Part shown: positions 7,215 through 11,687 of the stretch, piece by piece
How positions within the stretch are numbered: position 1 is the first letter of the stretch
Layout of the letters: every line of letters begins with the position of its first letter
Assembly (NCBI GenBank): GCA_030604975.1
Contig: JAUVUV010000030.1
Coordinates: forward strand, 1-11,687
Direction: 5' to 3'
From: Candidatus Glassiibacteriota bacterium
GTDB lineage: Bacteria; Gemmatimonadota; Glassbacteria; GWA2-58-10
DNA: 11,687 nt
Notes under the pieces: model-generated
Told to the model about the DNA's origin: nothing
What the model saw: the letters and a program-made list of their open reading frames with translations, nothing else
The model's database searches: none
Program-made: the position numbers and the translations under genes

Positions 7215-7243
7215 CCGGCAGGGCTCATTCTGAGCCCATCCGG
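7215..7243 (-). promoter_or_regulatory. Perfect-core hairpin just past the lolA stop codon
   Basis: GGGCTCA (7221-7227) and TGAGCCC (7231-7237) form a perfect 7-bp stem with a three-base loop, flanked by CCGG/CCGG (7215-7218, 7240-7243) across a two-base mismatch, so the structure is about 11 bp. It begins one base after the lolA stop. No T-run follows in the direction of transcription. It could be a Rho-assisted end, an attenuator or an mRNA-stabilising hairpin that lowers expression of the downstream membrane-protein gene. Confidence 0.5.
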
Positions 7244-7244
7244 C

Positions 7245-7907
7245 CTACTCGGTATCCAGGATCTGGGTCCCGGGGGGCGGCGTGAAATTGAATCTGGCCG
7301 GGGAAACCGGAGCGTTTTCCTCGAGGTTCGACAGGTCGAACGTGTTGAAATGTCCGCCTTCGTCGATGTAGCGCACTGCCCGGGTGGCGAAACTCACCTT
7401 GTCGACCCAGGCACGAAGGGATTCGTAATAGCTGGGTGAATTCGGCTCCAGGTCAAGCACGTAACACTCCACCCCGCCTCTTTTTTCAACACCCAACAGA
7501 CGGCCGGTGAATCTTTCGGCCATCTTTCCACCCAGCAAGTAAGCCGGGGCCTTTTCACCGCCAGCCATTGATACACGCATCGCCTGGGGAATATCATCCT
7601 GCGGCATGTAGAACCAGTACCAGGTACCGTCGGCCACGAGCAGTTGCCCCCCGGGCTTATCGTATTCGAGTCTCAGGTAATGGGGCTTGAGAAAATAGAG
7701 GCGGCCGTTGAAATTTTCGCTCTTCTCAAGCGCCGGAACCTGTATAATCTGCGTGAAATCTGCCTTGAGCGAATGAAGGCCCTCATAGTGGCGGTCAATC
7801 GACTCCAGCACCTGTTCGAAAGAAACAGATGGCGCAGAGACCACTCTCGTGGCGGACAAAAGGCAGGCCAGCCAGCCTGCGTACGCGATTCTTAAGGGCA
7901 GGCGCAT
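7245..7907 (-). CDS. lolA: Periplasmic outer-membrane lipoprotein carrier LolA
   Basis: LolA takes outer-membrane lipoproteins released from the inner membrane by LolCDE and carries them across the periplasm. From the ATG at 7905-7907 the protein has 220 residues with a clear signal peptide: basic start, hydrophobic core, and likely cleavage after VVSA near residue 25. No lipobox cysteine follows, which fits LolA rather than LolB. Family blocks are SLKADFTQ (46-53), GRLYFLKPHYLRLEY (68-82), LLVADGTWYWFYMP (89-102) and the C-terminal FTPPPGTQILD (208-218). The frame is open upstream to a GTG at 8013-8015 that overlaps ftsK, but that would put 36 charged residues before the signal peptide; the chosen ATG has a CCCGGAG Shine-Dalgarno 7 bases away. 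It lies 97 bases after ftsK, an order also known in Escherichia coli. Confidence 0.9.
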   Translation of the reverse strand: MRLPLRIAYAGWLACLLSATRVVSAPSVSFEQVLESIDRHYEGLHSLKADFTQIIQVPALEKSENFNGRLYFLKPHYLRLEYDKPGGQLLVADGTWYWFYMPQDDIPQAMRVSMAGGEKAPAYLLGGKMAERFTGRLLGVEKRGGVECYVLDLEPNSPSYYESLRAWVDKVSFATRAVRYIDEGGHFNTFDLSNLEENAPVSPARFNFTPPPGTQILDTE

Positions 7908-8004
7908 TTTGCTACTCCGGGAGTTTCTCGCCCGAGAATGCCGTTTGAGTTGTAACAGGGTCCTCCGGCAGCTCTTATAAGATTTGTCGCCTGAATGTTG
8001 GCTT

Positions 8005-10365
8005 TTATTCAACACCGTAATCAGGAAGGCCCTCCTCGGAGATCAGCACCTCGCGGGCTTTGCTGCCATCCGACGGCCCGAGGATCCCGGCGCGCTCGAG
8101 CTGGTCCACGATCCTGCCGGCCCGGGCATAGCCGACTTTCAGGCGGCGCTGGATCAGGGAGGTCGAGCCCTGGTCGTGGCGGACAACAAGCTTGGCAGCC
8201 TCGTTGAACAGCTCGTCACGTTCTTCCTCACCCTCCCCCAGACCGTTCCTGCGTTCGAGTTCTCTCAGAATACTCGATTTTCTCTGGAGCCGGGAGCCGC
8301 TCTTTTCTGTCTCCTCTCCCAGCTTGGCCAGGGGCTGGTTTCTCCAGTGCTCGGCAAGCCACTCGAGTTCCTCACCTGAGAGGTAGGCACCCTGGATCCG
8401 GATCGGTTCGGCCTGGCCGGTTGGCACGAAAAGCATGTCTCCGTTGCGCAAAAGTTGTTCAGCGCCGTTAGCGTCTAGGATAGTGCGGGAATCTGTCTTG
8501 GAATAGACCTGGAAACTCAGGCGGCTCGGGAAATTTGCCTTGATCAGGCCGGTAATCACATCCACGCTTGGCCGCTGGGTGGCCACCACCAGGTGAATCC
8601 CCACTGCGCGTGCCATCTGCGCCAGCCTGACCAGGGCGGCCTCGATCTCGTTTTTCACCTCACTGCACATCAGGTCGCTCAGCTCATCGACCAGGATCAC
8701 CACGTAGGGCATCCGCTCGGCCTCCTCCTCTGGATCATCGCTGAGCGGCCTGATCGGCTTACCGGAGTCTAACTTATAGTTATAATCCTCGATATTGCGC
8801 ACGCTGTTCCGGCTGAGCATCCTGTAGCGGCGATCCATATCGAAAACCACCCACCTGAGAATCGCCGCTGTCTCTTTGGCGTCGGTGACCACAGGATGCA
8901 GAAGGTGGGGAATATCGTTATAGAAGGTGAGTTCAATCATCTTGGGATCGATCAGCAGCAGGCGTACCTTTTCCGGGCCGAAATGAAAAAGGAGGCTTGC
9001 GATAATCATATTCATGCAGACACTCTTGCCACTGCCGGTGGTTCCGGCAATCAGCAGGTGCGGCATCCCGGTCAGGTCTGCCACCCTGATCCTGCCTTCC
9101 AGGTCTTTGCCGAGGCCGATCGGCAGAAGGAACTGGTTGTTGCGGTAAGCGTCCGATTCGAATATCTCGCGGGCGCGCACAACCTCGAGCACGGGGTTTG
9201 GCAGTTCTACGCCGACAACGCCCTTGCCAGGAATCGGCGCCAGGATACGGATACGCTTGGCGTGCATGGCCATTGCCAGGTCATCGGCCAGGGCGGCGAT
9301 CCGGTTAACTTTCACTCCCGGGGCGGGACGAATTTCGAAAGTGGAGACCTGGGGTCCGCGCGTGATATTTATCAGCTCGCCCTCCACACTGAAATCAGCA
9401 AGCTTGGCCATCAGCACCTTGCCCATCTTTTCGAGTTCCTCCCGGCTCACCACCTTTTGCTCCTCACCGCTTTGGAGAATATCGATCGGGGGCAGTTCGT
9501 AGCCCTTTGACAGGCCCCCAGGCCGACCGATTTCCGAGGCGATCTCTTCTGAGACTCGGGCTGATTCCCCGTCTAACTTAATTCCTGCGCCGGGCGCCGG
9601 CTCTTTTTCCTCCCCGTACTCTGAGACCGGTTCCAGGCTGAATTCGAAATCCTCCTCCGGCTCCCCGGTTTCCTCAATTCCAGAAGCCCTTCCGTCCATC
9701 TCTCGCCCGGAAAGCTCTTCGACAGGAATTTCAAGGGCTTTCTTTGTCTCTTTCACAGGCCTTTTCTCCCGCCAGGCCTTTTTCAACTTCGGTGATACTT
9801 TCCCAGCAACCCAACTGAACGCACCTCCGACAGCAAGGACCGCTTTAATCAATCCCTCTGCCATCGAACGAAGAGACAGGCCTGTATAATAGATGACTAA
9901 AACCAGCAGCGCCACTACTGTGACCAGGTACGCGCCAGGACGGCCCAGGCCGGTGATCAGCAGCCGGGAGAGCCGGTTGCCCAGATCGCCGGGGCCGAAA
10001 TCAAGCGGCCCCTCGGCCTGGCCTGCCTTGCTCAAGGCGACCAGCAAACTCAAACCGAAACAGACTACTAGGGCCAGGAGCGTAATCCGTGTATAGACAG
10101 GTGAGGGTTTCCCCTTGAAAATACGACAGCCCCAGACAACAAGAAGTACAGGAAGGGCGTAGGCCAGTACTCCGAGCAGGTCTTTCAGGGATTCGTTGAT
10201 AAACTTGCCCACAAATCCCGCCAGGTTGCCGTAGGCTGTATCCGGCACAGAGCTGAACTGCCGCACCAGAACCTGAGGTAAAAGGCTCAGGGCGGTCAGC
10301 AATCCGATTGCCACCAGCAGGACACCCAGTATCTCTTCTTTTTTGTCACGCGAGGAACGGGACAA
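8005..10365 (-). CDS. ftsK: DNA translocase FtsK/SpoIIIE
   Basis: FtsK is a septum-anchored, ATP-driven DNA pump that clears and resolves chromosome termini during division. The 786-residue protein has four or five N-terminal membrane helices (about residues 13-33, 62-79, 94-112, 143-162, perhaps 170-187), a charged linker (about 195-300), then the motor. Walker A is GTTGSGKS (441-448); LLLIDPKMIELT (469-480), Walker B VVILVDELSD (555-564) and VVATQRPSVDVITGLIKANF (593-612) follow. The gamma winged helix that reads DNA polarity is at about 716-775 (DELFNEAAKLV, GYARAGRIVDQLERAGI). The total length is close to SpoIIIE and short-linker FtsKs, not the 1329-residue E. coli form. The start is TTG at 10363-10365 with an AAGGGGG Shine-Dalgarno; no better start lies nearby. 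A TTGACA promoter lies about 70 bases upstream, and lolA follows. Confidence 0.96.
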   Translation of the reverse strand: MSRSSRDKKEEILGVLLVAIGLLTALSLLPQVLVRQFSSVPDTAYGNLAGFVGKFINESLKDLLGVLAYALPVLLVVWGCRIFKGKPSPVYTRITLLALVVCFGLSLLVALSKAGQAEGPLDFGPGDLGNRLSRLLITGLGRPGAYLVTVVALLVLVIYYTGLSLRSMAEGLIKAVLAVGGAFSWVAGKVSPKLKKAWREKRPVKETKKALEIPVEELSGREMDGRASGIEETGEPEEDFEFSLEPVSEYGEEKEPAPGAGIKLDGESARVSEEIASEIGRPGGLSKGYELPPIDILQSGEEQKVVSREELEKMGKVLMAKLADFSVEGELINITRGPQVSTFEIRPAPGVKVNRIAALADDLAMAMHAKRIRILAPIPGKGVVGVELPNPVLEVVRAREIFESDAYRNNQFLLPIGLGKDLEGRIRVADLTGMPHLLIAGTTGSGKSVCMNMIIASLLFHFGPEKVRLLLIDPKMIELTFYNDIPHLLHPVVTDAKETAAILRWVVFDMDRRYRMLSRNSVRNIEDYNYKLDSGKPIRPLSDDPEEEAERMPYVVILVDELSDLMCSEVKNEIEAALVRLAQMARAVGIHLVVATQRPSVDVITGLIKANFPSRLSFQVYSKTDSRTILDANGAEQLLRNGDMLFVPTGQAEPIRIQGAYLSGEELEWLAEHWRNQPLAKLGEETEKSGSRLQRKSSILRELERRNGLGEGEEERDELFNEAAKLVVRHDQGSTSLIQRRLKVGYARAGRIVDQLERAGILGPSDGSKAREVLISEEGLPDYGVE

Positions 10366-10432
10366 ATTCTACCCCCTTGGAAAGTCAAAGGACAACACCG
10401 CACCAAAGGAAAGGATTCGGGTTCTCCAGAAA

Positions 10433-10460
10433 GATATAATCCGAGTATACCTGGTGTCAA
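10433..10460 (-). promoter_or_regulatory. Sigma-70-type promoter for ftsK
   Basis: A perfect -35, TTGACA (10455-10460), is followed by a 16-base spacer and TATATC (10433-10438) on the minus strand; TATCTT at 18 bases is an alternative -10. Transcription would start near 10426 and give a leader of about 60 bases before the ftsK TTG. The spacer contains GTATACTCGGA, which resembles part of the inverted repeat at 10504-10520. Confidence 0.65.
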
Positions 10461-10503
10461 TTCAACTCTAATGATCCGTTCGGAATTACTATTTACCAAA
10501 AAT

Positions 10504-10520
10504 GTTACTCTCCGAGTAAC
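10504..10520. repeat. Perfect inverted repeat GTTACTC-TCC-GAGTAAC upstream of the ftsK promoter
   Basis: Two 7-base arms, GTTACTC (10504-10510) and GAGTAAC (10514-10520), surround TCC. The repeat is centred about 55 bases upstream of the -35 hexamer, and its ACTCGGA half is repeated in the promoter spacer (about 10439-10450). The symmetry suggests a dimeric regulator's site, which is inference; no regulator gene is in the window. Confidence 0.45.
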
Positions 10521-10962
10521 ACTAATACTCTTTGTTAATAGATATCTCTGAATATAATATCACCAAAGATGTTCGGTTACCTGGCATTCAAATCGCTTAT
10601 ATCCGGACAAATCTACCACAATCTCGAACAAATATTTTTGAATTGCCAGGCTCAAAAATCTTTCTCCCGAATAAGTACTTATCTTTCAAGCCTCAGCGAA
10701 TCAAACCAGCAAGCCATTTCATTTCATACATCTGCAATTTTTTTGACTTAAACCATACTGTATTTTTTCGATTCAAGCAACTCCGGGTCAGCTAGCCTGA
10801 GGCTTCCGAACTTAAGAGACACCTGTTCGTAAAACAAACGGCTTGGATTAAATATTGTTCGGCAGTTTAAACCTTAATAACAACCCGGGCAGCCTGATTG
10901 CTCATTTTGAGCACGGATCTTGCTTGTTATTCAGCCAGCAGCTTCTTATCAGGAGGACAGAG
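10521..10962. other. AT-rich intergenic stretch with several inverted repeats and no convincing gene
   Basis: Open frames here are short, lack Shine-Dalgarno sequences and have no protein-like composition. Three symmetric elements stand out: CCTGGCATTCAAA (10580-10592) against TTTGAATTGCCAGG (10637-10650), a 13-bp match with one bulge over a 44-base loop; the 12-base palindrome ATAAGTACTTAT (10671-10682); and AAGCCTCAG (10688-10696) against CTGAGGCTT (10797-10805), 100 bases apart. A short GCTCA-TTT-TGAGC repeat lies at 10900-10912. TTGGAT, a 17-base gap and TTTAAA near 10843-10871 are a weak candidate promoter for the small gene at 10963. A non-coding RNA is possible but not shown. Confidence 0.4.
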
Positions 10963-11118
10963 ATGAATAAAGCGTTATTGACCAGTGACCAGGTCCGGCA
11001 ATTGATCAACTCCTGGAAAGACTCCATCTCCGGATCAGAGGAGCAAAAACTAATCGAGGATTTATTCCTGATAACTGGAACGCCAATGCCTTTAAAATCG
11101 GGCGCCACCGAACAATAA
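10963..11118 (+). CDS. Small protein of 51 residues, unknown function
   Basis: This short frame is the only plausible plus-strand gene. The ATG at 10963-10965 has a near-perfect Shine-Dalgarno, AGGAGG, 6 bases upstream, which is why I chose it over a longer frame opening at 10855. The protein begins MNKALLTSDQVRQLINSWKD, is probably mostly helical, has no signal peptide or membrane segment, and ends in a polar, Pro-containing tail. I do not recognise a family. It converges on the 106-residue gene, with only 22 bases between the two stop codons and no clear terminator there. It could be a regulator, adaptor or toxin-antitoxin-like component, but nothing in the sequence favours one of these. 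Confidence 0.55.
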   Translation: MNKALLTSDQVRQLINSWKDSISGSEEQKLIEDLFLITGTPMPLKSGATEQ

Positions 11119-11140
11119 GCAAGTGTTGGCTGAAGAGGGG

Positions 11141-11461
11141 TTACTTTTTAGAATTCTCCCACATCTTCTCCAATGTTTCCAGACCCTGAGCCAAATTCGG
11201 AATCTGGAAAACCTCCTCGTACCTTTTCAGAACTTCGATCAAATCCGCCACAACCAGGGCACCCCCCAGCGCCTGCACGTCTCCGTTGCTTACCTCAATG
11301 TTTTTTACCAACTGGGTAACGTAGCGTTTGATCTCTGTAGCCACCTCTTTTTTCTCTTCATTTGTGGCCGTAGCCACCCCATCGATTTTGATCTTCTCCA
11401 GCCTTGCTTCCGCCTCCTCGATCTGCGTGAGAATATTTTCATTTTCTTCAAATAGGGACAT
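11141..11461 (-). CDS. Acidic, mostly helical protein of 106 residues, unknown function
   Basis: The protein is charged and helix-rich with no signal peptide or membrane segment, so it is probably cytoplasmic. It opens MSLFEENENILTQIEEAEAR, heptad-like and compatible with a coiled coil over about residues 8-25. A central hydrophobic patch, DVQALGGALVVADLIEVLKR (about 61-80), is followed by another helix and a basic end (NSKK). I do not recognise the family. The ATG at 11459-11461 has an AAGAGGA Shine-Dalgarno 8 bases upstream, and a strong terminator lies upstream at 11613-11638, so the gene is probably transcribed alone from a promoter within 11462-11610; I could not pick one out. A small CTGAT-N5-ATCAG repeat lies in that gap (11551-11565). 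Confidence 0.75.
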   Translation of the reverse strand: MSLFEENENILTQIEEAEARLEKIKIDGVATATNEEKKEVATEIKRYVTQLVKNIEVSNGDVQALGGALVVADLIEVLKRYEEVFQIPNLAQGLETLEKMWENSKK

Positions 11462-11612
11462 GAAAGAAATCCTCTTGGGTTGAAAGATAACCGGACAGAA
11501 TCGACCGAAAAACTCAAAATTTAAAAGATAACTTACATTTCGATCGCAGCCTGATTTTCTATCAGTAAAAAACCTTGATTTAATTTTAAATAAAATTCAG
11601 CAGAAGGCAAAA

Positions 11613-11638
11613 AAAAAGGACCCTCCATGGTCCTTTTT
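11613..11638 (-). terminator. Intrinsic terminator of the gene at the right edge
   Basis: AAAAAGGACC (11613-11622) and GGTCCTTTTT (11629-11638) form a 10-bp stem around a six-base loop. On the minus strand the stem runs straight into a T-run of nine (down to 11609), the classical form. It lies 24 bases past the inferred stop codon at 11663-11665. Confidence 0.85.
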
Positions 11639-11662
11639 CCCCAATTCTGTTGTTTTGATCGT

Positions 11663-11687
11663 TCAGGCCTCTGTCTGCAGGATCTGC
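11663..11687 (-). CDS. C-terminal end of an unknown protein, cut by the window edge
   Basis: A minus-strand frame reads QILQTEA and stops at TGA (11663-11665). The only support is its place just upstream of a strong terminator with the right orientation and spacing. The reading frame is a guess from so few codons, and nothing can be said of the product. Confidence 0.35.

Noticed and set aside
8005..8015. lolA overlapping the end of ftsK, using a GTG at 8013-8015
   Set aside because: This start puts 36 polar, basic residues before a textbook signal peptide. The ATG at 7905-7907 has its own Shine-Dalgarno.
8896..9510. Plus-strand open frame of 204 codons inside ftsK
   Set aside because: It is antisense to the best-conserved part of FtsK (Walker A and the alpha domain); the open frame is explained by codon bias of the opposite strand.
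10730..10770. Promoter around TTGACT at about 10743 on the plus strand
   Set aside because: The nearest -10-like sequence (TATTTT) is only 12 bases away and nothing suitable lies at 16-18 bases.
1..11687. CRISPR array, insertion sequence, prophage or toxin-antitoxin locus
   Set aside because: No regularly spaced direct repeats, transposase or integrase motifs, or phage genes were seen; the small gene pair near 11,100 is convergent, unlike a typical toxin-antitoxin operon.

Overview
This 11.7 kb window looks like an ordinary chromosomal stretch from a Gram-negative bacterium, probably an uncultured or little-studied lineage near the Fibrobacterota-Chlorobi-Bacteroidota (FCB) side of the tree. 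The clues are a LolA-type periplasmic lipoprotein carrier, a PorV/UPF0164-type outer-membrane protein that ends in Phe, and a large exported protein of Ig-like modules carrying PFSPNxDG motifs and a FlgD/CHU_C-like C-terminal domain. The phylum is inferred from these families only. Coding DNA is moderately GC-rich. Nearly everything is on the minus strand, so genes are described here in transcription order, right to left.

Right edge (about 11690-10370): the last codons of an unknown gene, a strong intrinsic terminator, a 106-residue acidic helical protein of unknown function, and a convergent 51-residue small protein on the plus strand with a strong Shine-Dalgarno. About 600 bases without a large gene follow. 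They are AT-rich, hold several inverted repeats, and contain a good sigma-70 promoter reading into ftsK.

Centre (10365-6181): ftsK (DNA translocase, TTG start), then lolA (periplasmic lipoprotein chaperone), an arrangement also known from gamma-proteobacteria. A hairpin follows the lolA stop, then a polytopic membrane protein of unknown function that ends before a GGGGCACG hairpin.

Left half (6052-265): rimO (ribosomal protein S12 methylthiotransferase, all six cluster cysteines present), then a three-gene envelope cluster: the 936-residue modular surface protein, the PorV-like outer-membrane protein, and a small two-helix membrane protein. A perfect bidirectional terminator hairpin closes the cluster. 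The surface protein plus PorV-like barrel is the most interesting part, because in type IX secretion PorV shuttles exported cargo; here this is inference only. Beyond the terminator, the first eight codons of another minus-strand gene run off the left edge behind their own promoter-like and palindromic region.

I found no CRISPR array, insertion sequence, phage gene, tRNA or rRNA, and no clear evidence of a wholly new system. The main leads are a recurring A-tract promoter-like element at the envelope genes, start-site ambiguities, a repeated motif around the ftsK promoter, a possible palindromic repeat family, and several unrecognised small proteins.
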